From Diphasiastrum complanatum (taxonomy: Eukaryota; Streptophyta; Lycopodiopsida; Lycopodiales; Lycopodiaceae): a DNA stretch of 43,014 bases. How positions within the stretch are numbered: position 1 is the stretch's first letter; each line of letters opens with the position of its first letter. Where the stretch lies: the NCBI GenBank assembly GCA_029204225.1, contig CM055094.1:16459595-16502608 (forward strand). The letters are read 5' to 3'. A model generated the notes under the pieces. That model was not told the DNA's origin. It ran no database searches and saw only the letters and a program-made list of their open reading frames with translations. The translations under genes and the position numbers were made by a program. Of the stretch, positions 9,784 through 19,662 are shown piece after piece.

Positions 9784-11936
9784 ATGTCATACAACCCCAG
9801 TTCCAGTTCTGAAGACCTCGAGGCAAATAAGCTCGACATCCAACTATGCAAGTTAGATATTACAGAGATGCAGACCTGGTACCAGCAGGTAGAGTCTTTC
9901 TTCAAGGCCATTGAGTTCCAGATCCCTGTCCTGACGGGATATCAAAGCCCGTACCTGGTACATCTGGCGTATGCTAACTATAATGCAACGACAAGGTCAT
10001 GCCAACTCATAGTTCCCCCTATTAGGAACTATGTTTATAATGTATCTTTTGCGGCAGTCGATTTGCAACCTTTTGGGTTCACTCGAGGACCAAATGTTGT
10101 CACAAGGACACTCCAGAAGATAGAGCAAACAACATATTTCAAGTACATCGATCTCTCAATGGATAAATGGAAAAATAAAGACAGGTACAACATTGAGGGG
10201 ATCAATGACCAACAGCTGCAAGCGGCATGTGCATATCTCACCAGATGCACACAACGACCAAGGACAAAAGTGCTGAGGGTACCCACGTCCCTATTCCACA
10301 TGATGGCAGATTCATGACTACATGCCCAGAACCTCTATGATTGGGCACAATTTGCTTCAAATTGCCTTCATGAGTGCCTTAAGGACAAGCAGCCACTAAC
10401 CGTACTGGGATATCTCATGACAAATATCACTCTCCAACAAGTACAAAATGGGCCAAAGCTTCAACAACACCTATAGATGGCGGATAAGACATGGGACATC
10501 CCAATCGGGGCCAAACAGTCCAAGCGTGCTCACTCACGGGCTACTTCGCCATTGGGACTCCAACCCAAAGGAGTCAACACCAGTATTCTTCCACTGGTAC
10601 AGTAGCAAAAAATCCCACAACCAAACCCACGAGCAGCCGCATCCTCGGAAGCTTAAGAGGCCAATACCTCCAAGGCCCAGCTGTCAGACACAAGGCAACA
10701 AGGAATACAAAGGAAGCTTCAGGCTAGGAGGACATCACCAGTTGGAACAGCAATAGACGGTTAAGCTTACGATGATGGAAGCTCAACCTCAACCTCTCAA
10801 CAACACTCATCACCCTCACACATCATCGATGGGGGTGATGGAGCAACGACGTCTACAGCAACACCAGACACTACAACATCACAAGTCGTGATTCAACCAG
10901 ACAAGGTCACCACCCCACCCACATTGATTACCGCGCCAACGCTGCCAACGTCACCACATGCAACATTTTGGGGGGGGAGGGGGGAGGAGTTGGGAGTTCC
11001 AGTCCCCAGGACACGGAAGTGGCCAAGCAGCCACAAGATCAACAACCACAGGCCCAGCAAGTCCACACATTGGACACTTCGCAATATTTTGATGCTGCGG
11101 ACCTGATGGAAATAAGCGATGACGAACCAGAGAAGGTGGAGCAGCCAGGAAGAAGTTTGACCCCTCCAATAACCACCACCACCACCACAACAACAACAAC
11201 CACCATTACTACTAACATCACTCCTCCACTCCCTCCACCTCCATCTTCAGTTTTGACACAACGCCTATTTTTTGGATTAGCTTCACCATCCCACACTCCT
11301 GATCAGTACCCAACCCTCACTAACCCTGAGAAGCTCTCTGAAGCAGCCAAACGCTCAATGATCGGCCTATCTGAAGTGAGCTACCATATGCATTGGTTGG
11401 TAAGCTAGCATCAAATGCTTGAGAACAAGGTCGTACCAGGACCAGGAAATTGCGCAACAACAGAAGCTGTCCAAGGAAAAGGAAAATGAGACAGAGAAAT
11501 CAGATCTGTGATGGTCGGGCAAAAGACCACTTTGGAAGAGGTCCAGCAACAACTGAAACACCAGATGGTCCAAATCAACCAAGTACGAGACGGATCATCG
11601 GGTGCAATGACAGTTGATGCCCCTCTAGTTAAGCCCAAGGATATACAATTCCAGGCCCCACATGCCTCAACCATCCGGATGGAAAAGTACGTGTGGCTGA
11701 TCCAAGAACGGGAATCCAAGAAAAAGAATTTTGAAAATATTGTGGCCAAGCAAGAGAAGATCATCCTGGAGTCCCATAAGCAGCTAGAAGACACAACAAA
11801 GGCCCTGCAGCAAGTCTTGGACAAGGTGAACCAGTTGTGGGACACGGCATGCAAGGCTCAAGCAAGCGCTCATTCGAAGAAATCACGGGACGATGATGAG
11901 AATGACGGAGCGGAAAATAAGGATGGGCAAACCTGA
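9784..11936 (+). pseudogene. ORF1 of an RT-less two-ORF LTR element
   Basis: One reading frame runs from the ATG at 9784 (MSYNPSSSSEDLEANKLD) to about 10970, and after a slip in a G-run at 10970-10986 continues in another frame to the TGA at 11936. It would be about 715 residues. In-frame stops lie at 10315, 10474, 10603, 10654, 10762, 11406 and 11487. The N-terminal half is globular-looking (e.g. WYQQVESFFKAIEF, RNYVYNVSFAAVDLQPFGFT). The middle is low-complexity (Gln, Pro, a Thr run from (ACC)n/(ACA)n at 11170-11215). The C-terminal 140 residues are a Glu/Lys/Gln-rich coiled coil. There is no zinc knuckle, protease, RT or integrase. It may be a Gag-like structural protein, but I do not recognise it. 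I chose ATG 9784 because upstream codons are minisatellite. Confidence 0.6.
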
Positions 11937-12115
11937 CTATCAGATGGTAGTTCGGGATCGGGTAGCCAGAGAGTCGGAGCTGCTTCCAGAGCTTTCTCCC
12001 CTCCCCCTCCCACTTTTAACCCTCCTCTTATTCCGCATTTGATTTTTTCGAAACATTCATTCCAACTTACCCTATTTTTTCATCTTCCCTCTCTCCACCG
12101 CCTCCTAGTAGAATA
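11937..12115 (+). other. Spacer between ORF1 and ORF2
   Basis: A 179-bp C/T-rich spacer (CTTTCTCCCCTCCCCC, TCTCTCCACCGCCTCCTAG) separates the two ORFs of the element. The pyrimidine-rich stretch ending in CTAG/TAG just before ATG 12116 could be a 3' splice site that allows ORF2 expression from a spliced message. Confidence 0.3.
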
Positions 12116-13166
12116 ATGGGCCCATCAAAAGGTCCAACTGACACGTACAAGGCCCGACGGGACGCGTTCCTTCAACAACTCCACTCCCCCGGTGCGGTGT
12201 ACAATTTGTTAAACCCACCACCTCCCCAACCTATCATCCCTGCACCTCTCTCTCCAGATCACTCCATCCTTGACCTTCCAGATACTAACCCTGACATTGG
12301 GGTTAATGATGACTTCATGGCAGACCCACCATAAACGAGAAGATTCTAGCCCAGACAAGATATGGGTGCAGTTGAGCCATCAACGAGCGAGCGGGCCAAG
12401 GACAAAGATACAGGCTCAAAGGCCCTGGATGATTACCTGGCGAGGCCACCACAACCGTGTAGGACAGCTTCTCCTACCAAGCCCAGGAGCAAGATGGCTG
12501 ATACAAAGGAATCAGAAAAGTTTGAAAGGAAATACCCTCCCAACATGAGGGGAGGCAAAGACGAGATAGATCAAAGCCAATATCCCACCAGGGCCGAGAT
12601 CATTGCGGCATTACAACCACAACCGGAGTGGCGAAACAAGGTCCTAAAGGATAGCAGGCGGCTCCAAGAATACCTGAAGGCACCGACATGGAAGCAAGTG
12701 GATCCATTTTACATGCTGCTCAAACACAGAAATCCATGGCCGGCAGAAAAGCCACGGGTCGAGTTGGTGAACTGGCCAGTGATTCCAGAAATTTCAGAGA
12801 CAATCTCCCCGGATGATCTGAGGCTGCAGTTACTTGATTTTGGGCACAAATACAAGACAAGTGCTGATCTATGCATGCAAGAAAGTGCCAAATACTATCG
12901 ATCTATGGCCTTTCTGATGCAACAAGATTGTTTCTGGGATCGTGGTTTAGATCCGATCAAGATCAATCCGAACATAGCCCTCTAGCCAGAAGAAGACCAT
13001 GAGATGATGGCCCGACTATACTACAGAGCGGCCTTCATGTCGTCATGATATGTGACCATGGTGGAAGACTGGCAGGAGATGAGATTTATCGAAAAGATAA
13101 GAGAGTACCTGGGGCCACTAAATTTTGGAAGTAAGCTCCGCTTCCAAGTATTTGAAGCCCTGTGAT
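12116..13166 (+). pseudogene. ORF2 of the two-ORF element (unrecognised conserved protein)
   Basis: One frame reads from ATG 12116 (MGPSKGPTDTYKARRDAF) to a double TGA near 13164, about 350 codons. It has in-frame stops at about 12332, 12350, 12983 and 13046. It begins with a Pro-rich stretch, then a charged linker, then a folded-looking domain: TWKQVDPFYMLLKHRNPW, LVNWPVIPEISETISPDDL, SAKYYRSMAFLMQQ and ARLYYRAAFM. The minus-strand ORF at 14480-15260 has the matching landmarks DPYYVPMLRRNKWKD and ARLYYRAAMLG in the same order, so this is a conserved protein family and not noise. It sits directly upstream of an LTR-like segment, where an element's last ORF would be. Function unknown. Confidence 0.6.
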
Positions 13167-13403
13167 GAAAGATGAGCGAGCGAAAACAAATGACAAGACG
13201 GTGAGGCGAGCAGGACTCACAAGAGGTTATCAAGAGGGCTAGAATGTAGTGGCCATTGAGAGACCTTCATTTTTGAGAAACAATTTTGCGGATAATAGGC
13301 ACCTGGTTTTACGGAAGCGAACGAAGATCCACGCTTTTCCAAGTGTTGAGCGGAATGACATCACCTGTGTTGCAGTGGGTCCTGCAACAGATTAGGGGTG
13401 GAT
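13167..13403 (+). other. 3' non-coding region of the element with PPT-like end
   Basis: This short non-coding stretch ends in the purine-rich run AGGGGTGGATAA, immediately before TGTTAGCGG. That resembles a polypurine tract followed by the TG start of a 3' LTR. Confidence 0.4.
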
Positions 13404-14350
13404 AATGTTAGCGGATTCTAGAGAATCCCTAGATGCCGAGCCAAGTTGAAGACATAGATTACCTCTCACCCATGACCGAGGAGGTCTCAGAAGGAGGAGA
13501 GTAGAAGAAGCTGAGAGCCGTGCATGGGAGCCGAGAAATTACTAAATAGGATGACAATGAATTATCTATGTGAGCCTACATGGTGTATCCTAGAGAAGGA
13601 ACGACTATTTAGGAGCTAGTAATATTTTCTAGGCTTTGTAAATAGATGTAGACCCCCCTTAAATAATTTAGAGTGAGCCACCTTTTGATGGTGACCTCTA
13701 GTGGAAGGGTAATTTCCACATGTAATTTCTAATTTGGTGAAATTGCCACTTGGGCAGCCTTCTTGCTTATCTAAGGGCCCCCTCTCTTGTGAGGGAGCTT
13801 TGAATGTATTGTCAAGTTCTCTTGAGTGAATAAAGAAGATCTTCCACGAGTTCTTGATGATTGTAAAGCTCCTTGTTCATGGCAATGTTCATGAGTGAAA
13901 TTTCTATGAGCATGTTTTGATTTCCTTTTGTGTTTGTGGATTAATTAGTTTTCTTGTTCACTCTCTTGCTTCTTAGTTGTGGATTAGATTTCATTTCTTG
14001 TCTGTGGATTAATATAGGAATCAACATTCAAGTAAACTAAATAGGCTGGATTTGTGGTGTAGATCTTGCATATTCTCTACATTCCAGTTCTTGATTGTTC
14101 TTGGGCATTTCAAGCATCAAGAAATGGGTGTTTCTTGATTCTTGGTCTGCTAGAGTGCTGTTAGGAATCTAGTTTTCTTGTTTCTTGTTTCTTGCTCAGT
14201 AGTTTAATCTTGTCATTGTTTTGTTCCTTGTTCTTAGTAGATAGATTGTAGAATTGCTCCATGTTTCAAAACGTTGATCCATACTGAGCTAGGACTAGTT
14301 GCATGGCTTGTTTATGCATGTAGTTGAGTAACGAATCTGTCTCTCCCCAC
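13404..14350 (+). repeat. LTR-like segment following ORF2
   Basis: It starts with TGTTAGCGGATTCTAGAGAA after a purine-rich tract, and may end at CCACTGACA near 14345, giving TG...CA ends and a length of about 940 bp. The interior is rich in TTCTTG and GTGGATTA phrases and contains GAATAAAG near 13828, a possible polyadenylation signal. An inverted, diverged copy lies at 6215-7165. If correct, it is the 3' LTR of the two-ORF element; a same-strand 5' LTR has not been recognised. Confidence 0.55.
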
Positions 14351-14368
14351 TGACAGTTTGGGGAATAC

Positions 14369-15260
14369 TCATTGTAATTTGAGAAAACGCTTCTGCTTGG
14401 AAACCGTTCTAATAAGAACACCAAATTGTAAAGAACCGTAACCTAGAGAAGTAACAAGAAGAAGAAAGAACGAACGAAGAACGATAAAAAAAAACCGTGA
14501 ACAATACTCCACGTTCTCCATGAATTCCAGGCACTCCGTGTTGAAATCTTTCTTGTGCGATAAAAAGCACTTATTCGTCCCAATCGAGTTCAAGGTTTTC
14601 CAAGCCGTAAATCTGGACTCCCAAGCTCCTCCCAACATCGCAGCTCGATAGTATAATCTGGCTAGTGGCAGCTGATCTTGTACTTTGTCGGATGCCATCG
14701 AAACATTGATCAAAAGCCAATGCTGGAAGGCAATCATCCCATCGTGGTGATATGGACGCCAACATTGTCAAATCATTTGCAAAAAGCGTAGATTGCCTAA
14801 TAATTGGATCTGGCGAATTTCGATACTCAGTAGCATAAAATTGAAGTGCATGGTGGAAATCAACTGAGATTTGTCAATTGTACTTCTGGTATATAATGGG
14901 CCAATTTGGAGTGGGATTCTAATTTGTCCCACTGAAACTCCCAAATCTTTCCATTTGTTGCGTCGCAACATTGGCACATAGTAAGGATCTATCTGCAATT
15001 GGCGAGGGCTTGGGACATAGCTCACGATGGAATCTGGAGCTGTCTCAAAAACTGTCTTTTGCCAAGCCAGCTGGTCTCCCAATGTTGGTAGTTTGTCCAA
15101 TTCTTTACTGGCTTCGATCTCAGAGGTCTTGAACTTGATTACCCATCCACCCCTCGAGGACTCATGCGGATGTTGCTGTAGAAAAGTTTAAATCTGGTCC
15201 TCGATGGTGATCGGCTTTTGAAATAAAGGCCTGGTCCTAGAAGTAGATGGACCTTCTTCT
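14369..15260 (-). pseudogene. Second, diverged copy of ORF2 on the minus strand
   Basis: Minus-strand open pieces 15100-14768 and 14737-14369, with sequence upstream to about 15260, make one decayed protein. Its landmarks run in the same order as in ORF2: a Ser/Arg/Pro-rich start near 15245, DQLAWQKTVFETAPDSIVSY, IDPYYVPMLRRNKWKD, then LARLYYRAAMLGGAWESRF. It also has parts ORF2 lacks or has lost, such as FTAWKTLNSIGTNKCFL near the end. A stop near 14768 and a frame change interrupt it. The last 40 codons (FFFIVLRSFFLLL) are probably spurious. Opposite orientation and divergence from ORF2 suggest a separate element of the same family. Confidence 0.55.
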
Positions 15261-15652
15261 GTGGCATTTGCATCTGGTACTACGTCCCTTCCATATCGAC
15301 ATACGTCCCTTCCATATCCATGCATGTATCAAATCCTCCCTAATCTTGCAGCGTTGGTGAGAATTGCGACATAAGTGAAACTTAAATATGGGGATTTGAC
15401 TCTAAAACTTGAGTGGCCGCCTTTTCATAGTCTCTGATAATTGACTTTGCCTTGGCCAACTCTGTTGATGTCATACATTTGAACTTATCGAATTGGACTT
15501 GAAACTATGCCAATGAAGTTCGGTAGGTTTCAACCTTTATAAACAAATAACTGATCTCCGCTGTTGAGACAGGATGATCAAGCACTTGTGTTTGTGGGTG
15601 CGGGCCTCTTTCAAGGGTGGTTGCATCCATTTCACCTTGAAGATGCTTTCGA
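15261..15652 (-). other. Degenerate linker between coiled coil and ORF2-like region
   Basis: On the minus strand, scattered short frames connect the two coding remnants on either side but are broken by stops. A tandem duplication of the 17-mer TACGTCCCTTCCATATC occurs at 15280-15317. I see no other feature. Confidence 0.35.
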
Positions 15653-15960
15653 TCAAGCGCCACCATATCCAATTGCCCCTATAGTAGCAACACCTGTTGT
15701 TTGGCATCTTGGACAGCCTTGTCCACTTGAGCTTGTGCGGTTGAGCGTATTTTGAAGAGTTGCCACATAGCCTTCCAATGCTTCGGCTGATTGTTGGGCT
15801 TTCTTCATCTCAACTTCGGACTTTGCTTCATGTTCTTTGGCGATCTTTAACTCCTGATTCAACTGAATCACCTTCTGGCTGATCAAAGTGTCCTCGGATA
15901 CCTACTCGGAGATTCTTTTGTCCATGTCCTTCTTCTCATCCAAGGTTATTGACTAAGCCT
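15653..15960 (-). pseudogene. Coiled-coil ORF remnant, minus strand
   Basis: The minus-strand frame reads DEKKDMDKRISE, a stop, then LISQKVIQLNQELKIAKEHE and VEMKKAQQSAEALEGYVATL. Heptad-like spacing of Leu, Ile and Ala among charged residues indicates a long coiled coil. It lies upstream, on the same strand, of the ORF2-like remnant, mirroring the order coiled-coil end of ORF1 then ORF2 at 11.5-13.2 kb. This supports a second copy of the two-ORF element here, on the minus strand and without its ORF1 N-terminus. Confidence 0.5.
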
Positions 15961-16118
15961 AGTTCATCACTAGAATCCATGGTTGTTGTGGTTGTAGCCA
16001 CAATATGAACAAGAACTGCAAGTGTAGTGCTTGTTTGGCATTGAGGTCGTGCCGGTTCTTCTTCCTCAAAGAGGTCTTCTTCTTCGTATCTGTCAGACAT
16101 CGGCATCAAACTACTTCA

Positions 16119-17107
16119 ATGGTAATATCTTCTACATCAGGTGTAGAAGAACACGATAAAAGAAAGACATTGCTTGACATTCATGTATACCATATGAATA
16201 GCCAGCCATATTTTTCATTGAATGATATTGGGGATGTGTTAGACATGAGAGAAGACGAGATCCTATTTGTGCTAGCCAATGCATTGTCAGAATTTTCAGA
16301 TATAATAAACTTCAATGATGATGATTTAATTGAAGGGATGGACTATGAAGATGAAGTTGGTTGGAAGTTTGCAGAGCAGGCCTTACAAATTACAAGGCAA
16401 CAATGTGTAGCCTATGGAGCAAATGCTCCTAGTGAGGAGGAGTTCATTGAGTTTCAAAAAAAAATATTCTCCTCCAAAGCAATACGTTTTTTTCTGAGGT
16501 AGTGACAAGTATTCCTGCTGGGCATGATTTGCGTGCAACAGGATTGTTGGAGTATGACAAGCATGACATGGTAATTTACATTTTCTTATTCCATCATAAT
16601 CATATTTAGCATTGTATTGAACCAAAATCCATCTGAAAATTAAATTGATTACAAATTTTCGTATTTATGTTGTAGGATACAATTGAAGTTGATGATTTTG
16701 CTACGAGAAGAGGAGGTGCCCGAAATGTGGTTGGGCAAAAGGATTCAACATTGTGCCATTACCTTAAATACTTTGTACATAATGAAATTTGTATTCAACA
16801 TGATAACTTTTATTCACAAGCTGGAACTATAGTAATGGCAATAAAGGCATTGCCTTATTTTTGTGATGGACATAGATATCCCAACAGTACATACAAAATC
16901 ATTTTTGTCAAGTGGGATATAGCTATAAAAATATTGGGTTATGTTTCTAAAAATGTACCCAAAAGATCATCTACTTTAGCAGTGTACGCAAATTACATAG
17001 AATGGAACAAAAGAAGATCGATTGAGCATCTGGATCCATATGAGAGGACACAATTTCTTCATGACCATACAACTCAACTGACCTTTGATACCGATGATAA
17101 GACGTAA
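16119..17107 (+). pseudogene. Transposase gene, N-terminal block with an intron
   Basis: The block is read from ATG 16119 (another in-frame ATG lies at 16005). It codes for an acidic segment (LNDIGDVLDMREDEILFVLA, FNDDDLIEGMDYEDEVGWKF). A seven-T run at about 16489 shifts the frame to SEVVTSIPAGHDLRATGLLE. A clean GT-AG intron at 16571-16675 (105 bp, phase 0) joins KHDM to DTIEVDDFATRRGGARNVVG. The second exon continues to the TAA at 17105. The protein is non-repetitive and its frame survives the intron exactly, so it is a former gene. I assign it to a transposase only because the neighbouring blocks at 17138-18672 look like the core and C-terminus of one. Confidence 0.5.
16571..16675 (+). 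other. GT-AG intron in the transposase N-terminal block
   Basis: The donor ATG|GTAATTTAC and acceptor TTTATGTTGTAG|GATAC flank an AT-rich 105-bp intron. Removing it keeps one open frame across the junction. Confidence 0.6.
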
Positions 17108-17129
17108 TGTTTTAATTGTACAAGATTTG

Positions 17130-17850
17130 TTTTTCTATTACAATGATGAAGTTGACAGATGTTGAAATGCCTTTTTGAATGAAATGAGATTTGTTGAATA
17201 TTTGGTTTGATATCTAAACTGTGCTCTTCTGTAGAACCATTGAAATAATTGATATAAATAGCATCTCTTTGAATTATATCCTCCATGGTTGGTTGCTTGA
17301 TGAAAAGCTCCTCTTGCTTGCCAATGCGATTTCTCCATACTTTGAGAAGACCATATGCTCATACTTCCATATTCTTTTGCAAAAAATGTGGTGTGATGTA
17401 ATAGAATATGCTGCAACCAGTAAAATACATATATCAGTAATCAAATATATGACGTTGAATGATTTTTTCACAAAAACAAATACTGAATTACCATATAGTG
17501 GGTGACATGATCCTTTCCCCAAGATTCTGCTACCGATTTGACAAATATCTCATAATATTTTTGTAAATTTGCAATGTCGTTTTCAGATAACTTTTCTTTT
17601 TGCAACATGCCAATCAAATTGTCGAGATTTTGCCATACTGCAGCTTTTTTTAATCTTGTGTTGCCCCTATCTTCAAAGTCGTTTGATGCTGCAACAATGT
17701 CTTTCCAAACATTGTATGTCACGGTAGAAGACTTTCCAGTGTGATTGGACAAAAACCTTCTAGCTTTTGCACCTCCAATAGATGGCTTCTTTGGAATGTT
17801 CCCTGATTTACCTGATAGTTTTTCACTTTTTTCTATTTTTAAGTTCTCAA
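17130..17850 (-). pseudogene. Transposase C-terminal block, inverted, with an intron
   Basis: Read on the minus strand from about 17850: EKLSGKSGNIPKKPSIGGAK, ARRFLSNHTGKSSTVTYNVW, AAVWQNLDNLIGMLQKEK, SWGKDHVTHYM. An 81-bp GT-AG intron (17411-17491) follows, then HILLHHTTFFAKEYGSMSIW and MEKSHWQARGAFHQATNHGG. The HYMHILLHH...EYGSMSIWS..MEKSHW pattern is like the C-terminal region of a widespread eukaryotic DDE-type transposase group (I recall similar proteins from basal plants and invertebrates but cannot name the superfamily with certainty). This segment would normally follow the core block that now lies at 17860-18672 on the opposite strand, so the gene has been rearranged. Confidence 0.55.
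17411..17491 (-). other. GT-AG intron in the transposase C-terminal block
   Basis: On the minus strand, donor TATATG|GTAATTCAG and acceptor TGGTTGCAG|CATATTC bound an 81-bp intron. Its removal joins HYM to HILLHH in frame. Confidence 0.6.
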
Positions 17851-17859
17851 GTGTTGAGC

Positions 17860-18672
17860 TACTTGGTGCCAATATTAACAAAGTAGTGGCATACATGATC
17901 AAATATTACAAAATATTTGAAAGAGAAGTTCATGGAAAATTGATATTGGTTATTAAACTTGATGAGTCTGAAATTGTTAAGAGACAAAAATTGGAATGGG
18001 TAAGTATCACCTTTATGAATAGAACATTGAACAATACTGAAAATGTTATAGATGATTCATTATTTAGTGTTCAATCAGAGAATGAAATATGGTGGTTAGC
18101 AGCATTTCAGGTCTATTTCAATTTTACTTATTATTGTATTTTATCACCTAAGTTTGCTAATGTCAATATTCGTGACTTTGTATGTGTTTGTTACTTTTCA
18201 GGTTTTAAAAGAAGACCATGCTATCTTGTTGTGGATTTTTTCGACATCATATTATGTGAAGATTATTGAGGAGCACATGGGTGGAAACAAAATATGTGTG
18301 CCAAACTATGGCACGTTTCAAATTTTATGGCATCTTGTAGGTGATTTAAAGACATTGAAATGTATGTATAATGTTTCGCATGGGGCAAATACTAAACATC
18401 CTTGTTTGTATTGTATGAAGAATTGTAAAGACTTGAATTTGACAAGATCAAGAGTTGGTCCAACAAGAGATCGATAGGATCCAAACTTTAGACCCGTGTT
18501 GGAAATTCCATTGATCAATGTTCACATATACACATTGCATGCTGAGGTACGAATTATTGAGAAATTGATTTACAATCATATTTTGTATGTCTGGAATACC
18601 AAACCTGAATCGGCCTCTAAAATTGGAATTGAGAGATTAGAGCAAGTACTTTCAAAAGCAGGTTTGCAATGA
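17860..18672 (+). pseudogene. Transposase catalytic-core block with an intron
   Basis: From about 17860 the frame reads GANINKVVAYMIKYYKIF, LILVIKLDESEIVKRQKLEW, VSITFMNRTLNN and WWLAAFQ. A 91-bp GT-AG intron (18111-18201) follows, then VLKEDHAILLWIFSTSYY, LWHLVGDLKTLKCMYNVSHG, ANTKHPCLYCMKNCKDL. After a TAG at 18475 it continues in frame with YTLHAEVRIIEKLIYNHILY to about 18670. Candidate catalytic acids are the Asp in VIKLDESE and the Asp in VGDLK, with a CxxC (CLYC) after it. The GD(L/M)K...CxxC arrangement is seen in several eukaryotic DDE transposases. The first 38 codons of the frame that opens at 17745 are antisense to the inverted block and are not part of the protein. Confidence 0.6.
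18111..18201 (+). other. GT-AG intron in the transposase core
   Basis: Donor TTTCAG|GTCTATTTC and acceptor TTACTTTTCAG|GTTTTAAAAG. Splicing gives an uninterrupted reading WWLAAFQ-VLKEDHA. The intron itself is AT-rich with a typical pyrimidine tract before the AG. Confidence 0.65.
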
Positions 18673-19095
18673 CTTTGATGATCAAGAGGAAGATCAAGAG
18701 GTTGGTCTCAAAGGGCTTCAACAACACAAAAGGAAAGGTGGCAGGTTGGAGCTAGTCAAGAGCATCAAAGGAAGGTTATTTAGCAAAGATGTTTTGGATC
18801 TATTTTTGTAGGAGTCTTTATACTCAAGTAAGGTCAAAGGAGCAGCAAGGAAGTGTTGTTTAAGTTTACTTTACTTGTTCTATCTCATGTTTGAGCTATT
18901 TCATGTGGATGTGTGCAAATTGTCAAGATATGGACAAACTAGCTACATTGTCTTGCAATAACTTATTGTTGGAGTTGTACTAGCATTCTTGGCTGGTTTT
19001 GCTGATGGAAATGAAGCTATTGGAAGTTCATTATATCACTCACCCATTACTTGCTATAAAATCATGAAGACATCCATCTACTTGCATAGCATCAT
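18673..19095. other. No supported gene
   Basis: Short frames only. A 25-codon open run beginning KGGRLELVKSIKGRLF (about 18740-18815) is noted but too short to call. The stretch may belong to the end of the transposase element or the start of the copia remnant. Confidence 0.35.
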
Positions 19096-19482
19096 CTACA
19101 CAAGAAGCTTCTCCAAAACATGTGAGTAAAGCAAAGTGATCGCTTTCACTTGCTTACCTTTCTTTTGATCATCAAAGATATGAATATCTTCAGACCTGAA
19201 CCTCTGAAAATACGCCCTCTCAAACATATGATCTAGATCCAACAAGATCTCATCAATGCTTAATCTCGAATTTCCACAAAGGTTAGCGAAAACAATGTCA
19301 CCAATGTCACCATCATAAATCGAAAGATAGATTCCAAACTTTCCATCCAACATGAAGTAGAGTAGGTGAAGATGAGTATCAAACCTAATAAATCCAACCC
19401 TCTTGAGTCCATAACAAACCTCAATAAGCTCACCAATGAGATCTCCCTTGCCTTGAAGAAATTGCCTCTCGATATGCTCCAT
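19096..19482 (-). CDS. Hypothetical 128-aa ORF, possibly copia-associated
   Basis: The uninterrupted minus-strand ORF encodes a mixed, non-repetitive protein (IERQFLQGKGDLIGELIEVC, YGLKRVGFIRFDTHLHLLYF, LLDLDHMFERAYFQRF). Related-looking open pieces continue upstream to about 19600, with stops. It follows the copia gag remnant on the same strand, yet I see no protease, integrase or RT motif in it. It could be a captured host fragment or a strongly diverged pol piece. No function assigned. Confidence 0.35.
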   Translation of the reverse strand: MEHIERQFLQGKGDLIGELIEVCYGLKRVGFIRFDTHLHLLYFMLDGKFGIYLSIYDGDIGDIVFANLCGNSRLSIDEILLDLDHMFERAYFQRFRSEDIHIFDDQKKGKQVKAITLLYSHVLEKLLV

Positions 19483-19662
19483 GTAGTCTTCTCACCAACC
19501 TTTTGCCATCTCGATCATGAGTGATCAATTCACAATCATAGAATCCTTTGAGTTGATGAGATCCATGCCTTGGATCCTCCCAAGAACCAATATTCCATTG
19601 CTCTTTCCTTCATAAGACTCCCTCTTAATGATTGCATCATAAGAAGTAGAAACTCAAAAACA

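Noticed and set aside
11039-11296. Minus-strand ORF with long Val run.
   Set aside because: It is the antisense of the (ACC)n/(ACA)n Thr run in ORF1.
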